A DNA stretch of 64,000 nucleotides from an uncultured bacterium (lineage in GTDB: Bacteria; Oederibacteriota; PGYV01; Palsa-1178). Positions 7,717 to 16,951 of the stretch are shown in pieces (the stretch's first letter is position 1; the number at the start of each line of letters is the position of its first letter). The notes beneath the pieces are model-generated. The model was not told where the DNA came from and did not search any database. It saw nothing but the letters and a program-made list of their open reading frames with translations. The stretch covers positions 1 to 64,000 of the forward strand of contig CALAOR010000088.1 of the NCBI GenBank assembly GCA_937889595.1, in the 5' to 3' direction. The position numbers and the translations under genes are program-made.

Positions 7717-7923
7717 TTATTCCTGTTTTTCTTCCTGCCCTGCATCGGGGCGTTTGGGAACATATTTTTGGACAGCTGTAAACCTTGTCAGGGACTGCAT
7801 TGCCCTGCTGTGAAATTGTATATTGTTGTACGTTCCCGAGCAGGATACCTCACATGCATCCGCCCCTTTTTTCGCTGTATACCGCATTCCGCATATTCCG
7901 CAAACGTAAGTTTGTTTAGCCAT
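7717..7923 (-). CDS. Small zinc-ribbon-like protein
   Basis: A 68-residue cytoplasmic protein with a C-x2-C knuckle at the head (YVCGICGMRY) and a second pair C-x4-C (ACEVSCSG), the arrangement of a small zinc ribbon or rubredoxin-like fold; the remainder is basic and polar with a Glu-rich end. I do not recognise the family. The ATG at 7923 follows GGAGA; an upstream in-frame start has no ribosome site. An ECF-type promoter (7970-7998) that matches the one in front of the anti-sigma gene lies directly upstream, so it is probably a member of the metal-stress regulon. Its transcript ends in the C-rich-loop terminator. Confidence 0.7.
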   Translation of the reverse strand: MAKQTYVCGICGMRYTAKKGADACEVSCSGTYNNIQFHSRAMQSLTRFTAVQKYVPKRPDAGQEEKQE

Positions 7924-7969
7924 TGCTCTCCAATATTTCAAGTGGTTCCATATTTGTAATACTTTATAT

Positions 7970-7998
7970 TAAACGAAAAAGCGCGCGAAAACTTGCGG
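7970..7998 (-). promoter_or_regulatory. ECF-type promoter (copy 1)
   Basis: On the minus strand CCGCAAGTTTT (7998-7988), 12 nt, CGTTTA (7975-7970). The copy at 17511-17539 has identical elements at identical spacing in front of the anti-sigma gene. The TSS would fall about 40 bp before the zinc-ribbon start. Confidence 0.6.
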
Positions 7999-8085
7999 TG
8001 TATTTTAATGTTTTTCGTTTTTAAGCGGATTTTGGAAATTGGCTTTATACGGCAAACGGATTTCTATCGCCCCGACAGAAATTTC

Positions 8086-9336
8086 TTATATAAATTTTAA
8101 CCTTGCAAAAATATAGTACCCCAAGGGATTATTTCCATAAACAGAGCTTATACTTTCAGGAACAAAATTAACATCCATTGTGCCTCCAAGCCCACACTGC
8201 ACATGGCCCAATGAAGGGAATTCGTATATATATCCGAACGTAAATTTTTTGAGATCATAAACACTTTCATGCCTCGGATCGCCTTCAGGGAAAAGTGCGT
8301 CTTTTGCAACGCTTTCAGCTCTCGCCATGACGGTATGGGTGTTGCTAAATTTAAGTTCGGATTCCACCAGATAACCGTCAGTTACGCTTCCTCCGATATT
8401 ATTATTTCTTCCCCACGAACCCATTGTCTGCCAATTAGTATTTTCAAAAGAAACATTATAGCTTATAGAAGCGGTCGTTCTCCTTACATCGGTTTCCGGA
8501 TTTAACTGTTCAGGGCTTCTTATGTATCCATAGCTGGTCTGCATGGAAAGCCCGTTTAAAGGGTTGAAAGTTATCCGGCCGGAGGCAGAATCAAGCGCCC
8601 CTGTTTCCAAGTTCCACCTGTACTGGTCCGGTTCCCTTCCGCGGAAAGCCGAGGCGTCCACTTTCAGCCTATCCCATACATATCCAAAAGTTACAACTCC
8701 GAAAGCCACGTGCGTCGAATCCAGCCAGTGATGTGTTATCGATGCCGTGGGAAAATCCATACCGGACGCGCGGTGCATAAAAGCAGGGGGCCCGAGCGCA
8801 GGCTCTCCCGGCAGGCCCGCATATATAAATACAGAACTGTCGCTTAATATCGGGAAACTGTAAGTTGCCGCTAATTCCATGAGAAGATCGTGCGGGTGCT
8901 GCCTGTCAACAAGTTCTGTTTTTCCATCCGCTGTCTCTCCTGTCTGAAATATGAGAGGATATCCAGTCGGGCCCATTAAAGGGTCAAGTGAGAACATACT
9001 CCGGAACCCGAAAGTTCCGGACAATACCGGAACCTGTGCCATGAACATGAACATGCTCGTACTGAAAATTTCTGCTCCACCCCTGTTTCCCTGCTGAAAA
9101 TCGTAAATCCCGTTTACTCGGGCTTCGCCCATAAGCATCCAGTCGCCCTGCATGACAGCAATTGCTTCGAACGGGCTCTCCTCAGGCTGCCACGACGTTC
9201 CTGAAGACTCGCGCGTTATAGTATACTGCCCGTACATGCCGTTCATAACCATGTTTTCCACGGCAATTACGCCGGGATCAATGATCAAAAAAGCAGCCGC
9301 GAAAATTAAAATAACCGTCCAAAGCTTTGATTTCAT
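8086..9336 (-). CDS. Outer-membrane beta-barrel protein of metal-resistance clusters
   Basis: A 416-residue exported protein: signal peptide (residues 1-25), a Met-rich early part (MVMNGMYGQY, VMQGDWMLMGEARV, STSMFMFMAQVPV), then alternating hydrophobic strands and a final aromatic-ended strand (YYIFARLKFI) as expected for a beta-barrel. Blocks such as DRQHPHDLLMELAATY and PPAFMHRASGMDFP...THHWLDSTH are familiar from uncharacterised outer-membrane proteins beside copper efflux genes of proteobacteria. Role unknown: possibly metal passage or sensing at the surface. It is separated from the cus operon by that operon's terminator, so it has its own promoter, which I could not define. Confidence 0.75.
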   Translation of the reverse strand: MKSKLWTVILIFAAAFLIIDPGVIAVENMVMNGMYGQYTITRESSGTSWQPEESPFEAIAVMQGDWMLMGEARVNGIYDFQQGNRGGAEIFSTSMFMFMAQVPVLSGTFGFRSMFSLDPLMGPTGYPLIFQTGETADGKTELVDRQHPHDLLMELAATYSFPILSDSSVFIYAGLPGEPALGPPAFMHRASGMDFPTASITHHWLDSTHVAFGVVTFGYVWDRLKVDASAFRGREPDQYRWNLETGALDSASGRITFNPLNGLSMQTSYGYIRSPEQLNPETDVRRTTASISYNVSFENTNWQTMGSWGRNNNIGGSVTDGYLVESELKFSNTHTVMARAESVAKDALFPEGDPRHESVYDLKKFTFGYIYEFPSLGHVQCGLGGTMDVNFVPESISSVYGNNPLGYYIFARLKFI

Positions 9337-9412
9337 TCCTCACCTTTTATGTTCCATTTGCGGCATAAAATAAATCTTTACAAAAATTTTCCACATATGA
9401 AGCGGAAAAAAT

Positions 9413-9438
9413 GGGGCGGGTAAAATACCACCCGCCCC
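9413..9438 (-). terminator. Terminator of the efflux operon
   Basis: Stem GGGGCGGGT (9413-9421) with ACCCGCCCC (9430-9438), flanked by A-run on one side and T-run on the other, so it can act in both directions. It directly follows the stop of the membrane protein at 9449. Confidence 0.8.
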
Positions 9439-9448
9439 GATTTTTGTT

Positions 9449-9835
9449 TTATCCTTTTTTGATCATTGCCGAATATAGCGTTAATACCCATGCCGCGATC
9501 ATACTTAATCCGCCCAACGGGGCTATAAACTCAAACTTCATACTGATCCCGTCCAAAAACAAGCCTAACGGAAATACCAATACCCCGACTACAGCCAAAA
9601 TACTTCCAATTTGCATTGCTTTGCCGTCCAATTTTAAATTGATGATCAGCAGGCCAATGATGATATTTAGCACGCCAAACAAAGTGCCGTGCGCGTGAGC
9701 CAATGACCACATGCCTCGTGTCATGCCGCCAACCCATTTTGTCAAATGGTTCATTTCAAGAAAAGCGCCAAGGCACATAAATACGATGACGCAGGCCATC
9801 CCTACAATCAAGTTCTTTCGTTCCAAGTTGTCCAC
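9449..9835 (-). CDS. Four-helix membrane protein with HAH motif
   Basis: A 128-residue integral membrane protein with four predicted transmembrane helices (about residues 9-27, 44-66, 77-97, 103-124). The segment SLAHAHGTLFGVLNIIIGLLI carries two His at the start of helix 2. A related pattern (AHAHTHILGMTGMFFTLGIVF) occurs in the protein at 35661-36170, so both may be members of one heme- or metal-binding membrane family. It is the last gene of the TolC/CusBA operon, 35 bp after the Met-rich YHS protein. Function unknown. Confidence 0.65.
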   Translation of the reverse strand: MDNLERKNLIVGMACVIVFMCLGAFLEMNHLTKWVGGMTRGMWSLAHAHGTLFGVLNIIIGLLIINLKLDGKAMQIGSILAVVGVLVFPLGLFLDGISMKFEFIAPLGGLSMIAAWVLTLYSAMIKKG

Positions 9836-9870
9836 CTCCTTTCGCTCATAACTTCAGTTTGACTTTATAT

Positions 9871-10398
9871 TTACTTCGTGTATTTTTCCGGGTCGCTTAA
9901 AAAAGGCATTTCGCATTTGCTGCAGCAAAAGTAATACTTTTTTCCTTTGTATTCATAAACCTTAAACGCATTTTTCTTCTTTATCTTTTCCTTTGTGACC
10001 GGGCACTGTACTATTTCCTCGGGGTCCCCGTCCATTGTCGTTTCTTTTGCGTCCGACGAAACTACTGCCGCAGAACCCGTTTTTTCCATTCCCCCGGCCA
10101 TAGTGCAGGTTGAGGCAAATTTGGCGCCCTTTTCCTGTATAGCTTTGGCCGTGTCTTTGTTTGCCGATGTTACCAGCACCTGTATGCCGTCTTTGGTGTT
10201 CACGACCTTTACAACGGCGCCCTTGACGCAAAACGGACAGTTTGCCTCGTCCATCATTTTACACGAGCCCATTTTCATGCCTTTCATGTCCATACCTTTC
10301 ATGTCCATACCCTGCATGTTTCCCATGCAATCCGCGTACAATGCAAATGCTGCTGTAAAAAACACGAACAATACTGCCAATGCCGTAAATTTTCTCAT
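9871..10398 (-). CDS. Periplasmic Met-rich copper-binding protein with YHS domain
   Basis: A 175-residue exported protein. Signal peptide (1-22), then a Met-rich stretch with repeated GMDMK and CKMM (residues 25-50), a typical Cu(I) chelating region; a middle domain with CPFC; and a C-terminal YHS domain (CPVTKEKIKKKNAFKVYEY...YYFCCSKCEMPFLSDPEKY). It resembles a fusion of a CusF-like metal buffer and a YHS module. Located 41 bp after cusA in the same direction, it is well placed to pass copper to the RND pump in the periplasm. Confidence 0.85.
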   Translation of the reverse strand: MRKFTALAVLFVFFTAAFALYADCMGNMQGMDMKGMDMKGMKMGSCKMMDEANCPFCVKGAVVKVVNTKDGIQVLVTSANKDTAKAIQEKGAKFASTCTMAGGMEKTGSAAVVSSDAKETTMDGDPEEIVQCPVTKEKIKKKNAFKVYEYKGKKYYFCCSKCEMPFLSDPEKYTK

Positions 10399-10439
10399 CG
10401 TCTTCCTCCTGTTTTTTTATATTTCATCAATCATTTCGT

Positions 10440-13400
10440 TTACTTTTGTTTATTGTCTTGTGCCTTAACAACTTTCCCCGTAATTGAATTCATCTCCCGC
10501 GACTTCCATATAAGGTATATTGCCGGGTATACCAGCAGTTCCATGATAAACGATGTGAGTATCCCGCCAACCATTGGCGCGGCTATCCTTTTCATCACGT
10601 CAGCTCCGGCCTCTGACGACTGCGCCCACATGATGGGCAAAAGTCCCATGAACATGGTCATGACCGTCATCATTTTCGGCCTGACCCTTTTTACGGCCCC
10701 GTGATGTATGGCGTCTTTTAAGTTCTTTACTGTTTTCATCGCGCCTTTGTCTTTGGCCTCATTATAGGCCAGGTCAAGGTACAGCAGCATGAATATGCCG
10801 GTCTCCGCGTCCACTCCAAGCAGGGCGATTATGCCGCACCATACCCCAATCGACATATTATATCCTAGTATGTGAAGCGCCCAGACAGCGCCGACCAAAG
10901 AAAAAGGCACTGCAAGCAGTATTATGAAGGTCTTGATGTAGGACTTTGTATTAATGTATATAAGGATAAAAACTATGAACAGTGTAAGCGGAAGTACCAG
11001 GCCCATCCTCTGCTTAACCCTCTCCATGAACTCGTACTGGCCCGAGAACGTCAGCGAATATCCCGTGGGCATGCTGAGCTTTTCAGCAAGCAATTTTTTC
11101 GCTTCTTCCACATAACCGCCTATGTCCCGGCCCGCTACATCCACATACACGTATCCGCACACCCTGCCGTTCTCGTCCCTTATCATACCCGGCCCCGTGG
11201 CAAGGCTTATCTCCGCAACCTGGGAAATGGGTATCTGCTTCCCCATCATTGTGGGTATGTAGGTTTTTTTCAGCTTTTCAATGTCATCGCGCAGGTCGCG
11301 CGGGTAACGAACATTGATTGGGAAGCGTTCCCTGCCTTCTATGGTCTGGGTTATATTTTCCCCTCCTATGGCCGACATGACCGCTTCCTGCACGTCGTCC
11401 ACGGACAAACCGTATTTCGCGATCTCTTTTCTCAGAATATTGAAATTGACAAAATATCCTCCGGCTGTCCTTTCCGCAAAAACGCTCCTTGTACCTCTTA
11501 AACCGGTTAAGTGCATTTCTATCTGCTTGCCTATTTTTTCTATTTCCCCAAGGCTGTCCCCGTATATTTTTATGCCGACCGGCGTGCGCACGCCCGTTGT
11601 CAGCATGTCTATCCTGCCTTTTATCGGCATGGTCCATGCATTGACCTGGCCGGGGATCTTTAACGCCGCATCCATTTCCGTTATCAGTTCGTCCCAGGTT
11701 TTGTGTTCGGGCCAGAAGGTCTCAAACGGGCTCTTTAAGAACCCGGGAACTATTCTTGAGTACCATCTGTCCCTCTTCCTCCACTCAGCCTGCGGTTTTA
11801 AAAGCACCGTGGTTTCCATCATGGAGTACGGCGCCGGGTCCGTTGATGTGGCAGCCCTGCCTGTTTTCCCGAAAACGCTGGTTACCTCGGGAAACGACTT
11901 TATTATCTTGTCCTGCAGCTGCAGAAGCTTTGACGCTTCGGTGACCGATATTCCCGGCAGGGTCGACGGCATATAAAGGATGGAGCCTTCGTTTAGCATT
12001 GGCATGAATTCCTTGCCCAGGGTGAAAAAGAAAGGCAGAGTGATTATCATGATCAAAACCGCGCCCGCTATTATTTGTTTCGGGTATTTCAGGACAAAAT
12101 CAACGGCAGGGCCGTAATATTTGAACAAGAATTTAGACACGGGGTGTTTTTCTTCGGTATGTATTTCCCCGACAAAAACCGCGTTGATGAATTTTCCGAT
12201 GCGCGAACCTTTAAAATCAAAATTTTTAACGCGTATAAATGTGGTTATCAGCGCGGGTGCGAGCGTGATGGCAAGGATAGCCGCGAAGAACATGGCGAAG
12301 TTTTTTGTATAAGCCAGCGGCTTAAAAAGCCTGCCTTCCACAGCTTCGAGGGTGAATATAGGTATGAAGGAAACCGCTATGACAAGAAGCGAAAAAAACG
12401 ATGGCCCTCCGACTTCCTTTATAGCCTCGAGCATTACAACTTTGTAATCGCCCTTGCTTCCGTCTTCCCGCCAGTGCGCGAGTTTTTTATGCGTATTTTC
12501 CACCACCACTATGGCGGCGTCCACCATGGCCCCTATGGCTATGGCTATACCGCCCAATGACATAATATTTGTGGTCAGCCCCATGTAATGCATCGGAATA
12601 AATGATATCAGCACGGCTATCGGAAGCAGAAGTATCGGGATCATTGCCGAAGGGATATGCGTCAGGAATATGATAATGACAAGCGACACGACTATCATTT
12701 CTTCTATCAGTTTGCTCTTTAATGTATCAACCGACCTTTTTATCAATTCGGAACGGTCATAAGTCGTGACTATCTTTACGCCTTCAGGCAATTGGATCTC
12801 TTTCAGTTTCTTTTTCACGGCCTCGATCACGTTATAAGCGTTTTCCTTATACCTCATTATTACTATGCCGCCGACTGTCTCGCCTATGCCGTTGAATTCC
12901 GCCACCCCGCGCCTGATGTCGGGTCCGAGCTGTACCTTTGCCACGTCTTTTATTGTAACCGGCACGCCCTGGTCCGTAACTTTTAACACTATGTCTTCGA
13001 TATCCGCTTTATTTTTTATATAACCGCTGGCTGTTACCATGTACTCTGCGCCTGAAAACTCAAGAAGCCTGGCTCCTATTGATTGGTTGGCGCTTTTGAC
13101 CGCCATCACAACCTGTGATATGGGGATATTGTACGCAAGCAAAGTGTTCGGGTTTACCACAACCTGATATTGTTTTGTGAACCCTCCGACTGACGCAACT
13201 TCAGCCACGCCTTTTACAGACTGCAGGGCGTATTTCAAATGCCAGTCCTGAAAAGTTTTCAGGTCTTCCTGCGAGTTCTTTCCCGAATAATCCACAAGCG
13301 CGTACTCATAAACCCATCCCACGCCTGTCGCGTCTGGCCCGAGTTCGGTCTTAACACCCTGCGGCAGCTGGTTCTGTATCTTTGATAAATACTCAAGCAC

Positions 13401-13724
13401 GCGCGAGCGCGCCCAGTAAACATCAGTGCCGTCCTCAAATATCACATATACATATGAAAACCCGTAATCGGAAAACGCCCTGACATCTTTTACATTAGGC
13501 GCGCCAAGCAGGGCGGAAACTATGGGAAAGGTCACCTGGTCCTCTATTATCTGCGGCGGCCTGTCCCAGGTTGAATAAACTATAACCTGCGTATCTGACA
13601 AATCAGGTATGGCGTCCAAAGGAACATTCTGTATGGACCATATCCCCCAGATAACGGCAAACGCCGCGCCAAGGAATACAAAGACCCGGTTCTTTGCAGA
13701 CCATTCTATAATTTTATTAATCAT
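10440..13724 (-). CDS. cusA: Heavy-metal efflux RND transporter, CusA/CzcA family
   Basis: A 1094-residue inner-membrane proton antiporter, full length for the family. Typical N-terminus (PLDAIPDLSDTQVIVYSTW), EDGTDVYWARSRVLEYL, the helix-4 proton-relay region MVDAAIVVVENTHKKL, and GVDAETGIFMLLYLDLA near the end. Three Met that line the CusA periplasmic copper path have counterparts here: LYMPSTLPGIS, PYSMMETTVLLKP and GRIDMLTTGVRTPVG. That favours Cu(I)/Ag(I) over Zn/Co/Cd. The ATG is preceded by GGAGT. The adaptor lies upstream, separated by a 233-bp stretch with an inverted repeat. Confidence 0.96.
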   Translation of the reverse strand: MINKIIEWSAKNRVFVFLGAAFAVIWGIWSIQNVPLDAIPDLSDTQVIVYSTWDRPPQIIEDQVTFPIVSALLGAPNVKDVRAFSDYGFSYVYVIFEDGTDVYWARSRVLEYLSKIQNQLPQGVKTELGPDATGVGWVYEYALVDYSGKNSQEDLKTFQDWHLKYALQSVKGVAEVASVGGFTKQYQVVVNPNTLLAYNIPISQVVMAVKSANQSIGARLLEFSGAEYMVTASGYIKNKADIEDIVLKVTDQGVPVTIKDVAKVQLGPDIRRGVAEFNGIGETVGGIVIMRYKENAYNVIEAVKKKLKEIQLPEGVKIVTTYDRSELIKRSVDTLKSKLIEEMIVVSLVIIIFLTHIPSAMIPILLLPIAVLISFIPMHYMGLTTNIMSLGGIAIAIGAMVDAAIVVVENTHKKLAHWREDGSKGDYKVVMLEAIKEVGGPSFFSLLVIAVSFIPIFTLEAVEGRLFKPLAYTKNFAMFFAAILAITLAPALITTFIRVKNFDFKGSRIGKFINAVFVGEIHTEEKHPVSKFLFKYYGPAVDFVLKYPKQIIAGAVLIMIITLPFFFTLGKEFMPMLNEGSILYMPSTLPGISVTEASKLLQLQDKIIKSFPEVTSVFGKTGRAATSTDPAPYSMMETTVLLKPQAEWRKRDRWYSRIVPGFLKSPFETFWPEHKTWDELITEMDAALKIPGQVNAWTMPIKGRIDMLTTGVRTPVGIKIYGDSLGEIEKIGKQIEMHLTGLRGTRSVFAERTAGGYFVNFNILRKEIAKYGLSVDDVQEAVMSAIGGENITQTIEGRERFPINVRYPRDLRDDIEKLKKTYIPTMMGKQIPISQVAEISLATGPGMIRDENGRVCGYVYVDVAGRDIGGYVEEAKKLLAEKLSMPTGYSLTFSGQYEFMERVKQRMGLVLPLTLFIVFILIYINTKSYIKTFIILLAVPFSLVGAVWALHILGYNMSIGVWCGIIALLGVDAETGIFMLLYLDLAYNEAKDKGAMKTVKNLKDAIHHGAVKRVRPKMMTVMTMFMGLLPIMWAQSSEAGADVMKRIAAPMVGGILTSFIMELLVYPAIYLIWKSREMNSITGKVVKAQDNKQK

Positions 13725-13768
13725 GGTTACTCCTTTTATTAATCGTGCTACGAATTTCTATCAGCTCG

Positions 13769-13904
13769 TGTAGGCGCAACCTTTAGGTTGCGGCCTTTGT
13801 TCCATCGTTGTTTTTAATTTTATCTTTTGTGTTCCGAACCTGTATTTTAAAACCCGAAACATCACGTTTCCTTCAAATTCCGCAACCTGAAGGTTGCGCC
13901 TACA
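13769..13904. repeat. Inverted repeat inserted between cusB and cusA
   Basis: Arms TGTAGGCGCAACCTTTAGG... (13769-13793) and its complement (13880-13904), 25 bp with one mismatch, enclose 86 bp. Each arm is itself a small hairpin (CGCAACCT/AGGTTGCG). This is a dispersed, non-coding, MITE- or REP-like element. It sits inside an operon, so it may act on transcript stability or set the level of cusA. The nearby stretch of repeated CCGAACT is low-complexity. Confidence 0.75.
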
Positions 13905-13957
13905 AAATCTAATTCCGAACTCCGAACTCCGAATTTCCATGGACTTTGGGCTATAAC

Positions 13958-15082
13958 TTAATGTTTATGCCCCTGGCTCATCTGCCCTATCGCGGCTTTC
14001 AGCTGGCTTTCCGAATCTATCAGAAAATTCGCATTGGTCACAACTTTCTCGCCTTCGGCCAGTCCGAGCTGCACAACGTAAAAACCGCCGATCTTTGCAC
14101 CTAAGACCACATACCTTGGTTCAAAGTATCCGTCGCCTTTGTCAACAAACGCTATCTGCCTTGACCCTGTGTCCATTACAGCCTCTTCCGGCACTGAAAG
14201 GAAGCTTCCGGTCGCTGATTTGATGCTCACGTTCACGTACATCTCGGGCTTGAAAGCGCCTTCAGTGTTTTTCACAAGTATCCTGACGCGCACGCTCCTT
14301 GTCTCGGGGTTGAGCGCCGGGTCTATGGCCACCACTTTGCCTTCATAAACCGTATTTGGCGCGGACGAAAGCGTAACCTCAGCCTCTGCGCCGCGGTGCA
14401 CATATTTCAGGTCGTCCTGGTATACCTGGGCGTAAACCCATGCGGAGTCGCCATTGCCGGATATGAGAAGGGACTTGTCAGGCTCGGCTTTTGTCTTAAG
14501 TTCGCTTATCTGCTGGTCGGAAAGCCCCATGACTTTCAACCTGGTTTCCGCGGAACTTAAATTTTCTTTTGCTGAAGCAGTCCCGCTGTCATCCCCGGTT
14601 GCTTGGGCCTGCCGTAAGCTCAGCAAAGCGGAAATAAACTGCTGCTGCGTGTAATAAAGTTCGGGGTCATACGCGACAACAGCCGTCGCAAACACGGTAT
14701 TACCGAGGCTTCGTTTTGTCACAATATCAGTCCTTACATTTATCAATTGCTGTTTTTCCGGGTCAATCTTAACCACAACCCTGTCGGCCGGTATTGCCGA
14801 TTTTTGCACAACTGCGCCTTTCATACCGGGCATACCGGGCATATCAGCAGACATGTTTTCATCCGCTTGCCCGCCCGCCGGGGCCTTAGATAAGGCGGGT
14901 TCCACTTTCACAAGTTTCATTCCGCAGATAGGACAGTCGCCGGGCTTATCCGATATATAATAAGGATGCATTGGGCAGGTCCAGAGCTGTTTCTCCCCGG
15001 ATTTTTTGGAACATGATATGAACAAAGCTCCGGCGATCAAGGCCAGTACAGCCAATAATATGATTGCTTTTTTATTTTTCAT
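13958..15082 (-). CDS. cusB: RND efflux periplasmic adaptor with heavy-metal-binding domain, CusB-like
   Basis: A 374-residue lipoprotein (lipobox FISC, Cys24). First an HMBD zinc-ribbon-like module (WTCPMHPYYI...CPICGMKL, residues 34-58), then a Met-rich linker (MSADMPGMPGMKG), then the adaptor: barrel-sandwich half, helical hairpin (QQFISALLSLRQAQ...AETRLKVMGLS), second half-lipoyl and beta-barrel domains (RGAEAEVTLSS, GKVVAIDPALNPETRSVRVRI) and a membrane-proximal domain. It ends in a His tail (GHKH). It links CusA with the TolC-like channel encoded two genes upstream. Confidence 0.94.
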   Translation of the reverse strand: MKNKKAIILLAVLALIAGALFISCSKKSGEKQLWTCPMHPYYISDKPGDCPICGMKLVKVEPALSKAPAGGQADENMSADMPGMPGMKGAVVQKSAIPADRVVVKIDPEKQQLINVRTDIVTKRSLGNTVFATAVVAYDPELYYTQQQFISALLSLRQAQATGDDSGTASAKENLSSAETRLKVMGLSDQQISELKTKAEPDKSLLISGNGDSAWVYAQVYQDDLKYVHRGAEAEVTLSSAPNTVYEGKVVAIDPALNPETRSVRVRILVKNTEGAFKPEMYVNVSIKSATGSFLSVPEEAVMDTGSRQIAFVDKGDGYFEPRYVVLGAKIGGFYVVQLGLAEGEKVVTNANFLIDSESQLKAAIGQMSQGHKH

Positions 15083-15123
15083 TTTAATTCTCCTTTTTCC
15101 TTTCGTTTATAAGTGCCGTGTTT

Positions 15124-15167
15124 GAGAGGGGGCCTCCTTCGACAAGCTCGGATTTCATCCCCCTCTC
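15124..15167. repeat. Hairpin between the HMBD lipoprotein and cusB
   Basis: GAGAGGGGG (15124-15132) pairs with CCCCCTCTC (15159-15167) around a loop holding TCGACAAGCTCGG, a short word that also occurs near 892. No T-run, so a processing or attenuation hairpin or a dispersed repeat is more likely than a strong terminator. Confidence 0.5.
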
Positions 15168-15188
15168 TACGCGTTTCATTCGGATTCT

Positions 15189-15410
15189 TTACGACTTTTT
15201 CACAACAAGTGTCATGCCGCATTTCGGGCATTTGCCGGGCTTATCTGAAATAATTTCAGGATGCATGGGGCAGGTGTACTGAACCGACTGCACTGCCGCG
15301 CCTGTCGTCTCCGCCTTTGCCGCTGGTTTTGCGTTTGAACATCCAGCCATTACTGCTGCCACGCTTAAAACCACAGCCAACATTAACACAAATACTGTTA
15401 AATTTTTCAT
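15189..15410 (-). CDS. Small HMBD lipoprotein
   Basis: A 73-residue lipoprotein (lipobox MAGC at about 23) that consists of one heavy-metal-binding domain: [24 protein letters not shown]. The same module heads CopB and CusB in this window, so this is a free-standing metal buffer of the periplasm. The ATG at 15410 has GGAGGAG 5 nt upstream; an earlier in-frame ATG contains that ribosome site and is not the start. It lies 22 bp after the TolC-like gene. Confidence 0.85.
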   Translation of the reverse strand: MKNLTVFVLMLAVVLSVAAVMAGCSNAKPAAKAETTGAAVQSVQYTCPMHPEIISDKPGKCPKCGMTLVVKKS

Positions 15411-15432
15411 TTTTACTCCTCCTTTCAAATTT

Positions 15433-16683
15433 TTAATTGGTAATCGGTGATTTTCCGGTAAGTTCCTCGAGCATCCTGAGATGCATCAGGTATTCCGTGA
15501 GCCTCATATAGTAATCCTTTTTCATATCAAGCAGCATCCTTTCACTGTCTAACAATGTCATGAACTCTATTTTCTTGCTTTGATATGAGGCAAGCGCAGA
15601 TTTTAAGCCAGCTTCCGCCTGGGGTATCAGCTTGCTTTTATACAGGTCTATGAGCCTGTAATCCGATTTGATGGTTTCAAAATGGTCCTTTGCCTCGAAA
15701 ACCACCCTGTTCTTTTCGTCTTCAAGTTCACTGCCTTTTGACGCTGCCATTTCCCACTTCTCGCCTATGTCGGCCTGCTGGTTGTTCAAAAACCACAGCG
15801 GTACCTCCGCTTCCACCATGAACTCGTAATTCGTGCTGCCCGGGTCGATTGATTTCTTGTAGGTTAAGTTAAAGTCGGGCAAATAGTCCGCGATCGCCAT
15901 GTTGCGCATATTATCAGCCGTATCCCTGCCGGCCCCGGCGGCTTTTATCGACGGTGCTTCTTTTAAGGCGCTCGCCTTTATTTCTTCAAAGGTGGTTTTC
16001 AATTCCGGCACCTGCGGGTCTTCCAGGCTGTACGCGGTGCTGGTCAATAAGGAATCATCGGCTGTGATCTGCCTTAGACGCTGAAGGTCGGATTCCCTCT
16101 GCCTGTTCAGCGTAAGGAGTTCGTTGTCAAGAAGGGCTGTTTCAAGGTCGGATTTGAACACATCCTGCTGGGAAACCATTCCCTGGTTATACCTGGCGAA
16201 CGCGATATTGGAAATCTGTTTTAACACGGCGGAAGCCCCGTTGGTTATCTCTATGTATTTTATTGTCTTGTACAGTTCATAGTAAGCCGACCTGACATTG
16301 TTTACGGTTTCAAGCCTTTTCATTTCATACATATACCTGTAAAGATCGGATTCGGCGACCGCGCCTGAGGCTTTCCATATATATTTCAGGGGGAAGGGTA
16401 TTTTCTGCGTGATCATCACATACTTCTGCATGGATGAATTTATATCAAGCGTATTATCTTTGACGCCCATGACGTCAAATCCGAGCATCGGGTTTTCCAG
16501 GAAAAACTGTTTGTGGCTTTTTGCGTCAAACGAACGCGCCATCTTTTCAGCCGCAATAAGCCCGGGATTGTTTTTAAGCGCCGCGTCAACAACCGCATTT
16601 TCGGTTATAATCCGGGACTCGGCGGCAAGCATTCCGCCGAAAGCGGCCGTTAAAAGCCACACGATAGCAATTGTTTTTTTCAC
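15433..16683 (-). CDS. TolC-family outer-membrane efflux channel, CusC-like
   Basis: A 416-residue exported protein with the duplicated outer-membrane-efflux-protein pattern: signal peptide, [26 protein letters not shown], long alpha-hairpins ([21 protein letters not shown]) and the second repeat ([13 protein letters not shown]...[19 protein letters not shown]). It forms the outer-membrane duct of the CusCBA-type exporter. It begins 1 bp after the stop of the small membrane protein at 16685, so both are one operon with the anti-sigma gene. Confidence 0.92.
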   Translation of the reverse strand: MKKTIAIVWLLTAAFGGMLAAESRIITENAVVDAALKNNPGLIAAEKMARSFDAKSHKQFFLENPMLGFDVMGVKDNTLDINSSMQKYVMITQKIPFPLKYIWKASGAVAESDLYRYMYEMKRLETVNNVRSAYYELYKTIKYIEITNGASAVLKQISNIAFARYNQGMVSQQDVFKSDLETALLDNELLTLNRQRESDLQRLRQITADDSLLTSTAYSLEDPQVPELKTTFEEIKASALKEAPSIKAAGAGRDTADNMRNMAIADYLPDFNLTYKKSIDPGSTNYEFMVEAEVPLWFLNNQQADIGEKWEMAASKGSELEDEKNRVVFEAKDHFETIKSDYRLIDLYKSKLIPQAEAGLKSALASYQSKKIEFMTLLDSERMLLDMKKDYYMRLTEYLMHLRMLEELTGKSPITN

Positions 16684-16684
16684 G

Positions 16685-16951
16685 TTATTTTACCGTCATG
16701 CTCTGTATCATCCTGATAAATTCCGGACCCTTGAATATAAGTAAAAGCGTAATGACCACTATGTACAAAAATCCGAGTATTATGCCCGCGTATGCCAGGT
16801 TTCTTCCGGTTTTACCTTCCAAATCTATTTCTTTAAGCGCCAGCCATCCTGCCGTTATCGCGAATGCGGCCTTTTCTATGCCGAGCAGATTTAAAAAACA
16901 GGCTATTCCCCCGACCAATGCTAAAACCGCTGCCTTGCTTTTATTTCCCAT
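16685..16951 (-). CDS. DUF4190-like two-helix membrane protein
   Basis: An 88-residue membrane protein with hydrophobic helices at about 5-30 and 50-75 and a middle loop ALKEIDLEGKTGRNLAYAGIILG; the G-R-x-L-A-x-A-G-I-x-L-G signature is that of DUF4190. Function unknown. The ATG at 16951 follows GGAGGT and overlaps the end of the anti-sigma gene by 11 bp, so it is translationally coupled to it. A longer ORF start lies inside the anti-sigma gene and is rejected. Confidence 0.75.
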   Translation of the reverse strand: MGNKSKAAVLALVGGIACFLNLLGIEKAAFAITAGWLALKEIDLEGKTGRNLAYAGIILGFLYIVVITLLLIFKGPEFIRMIQSMTVK

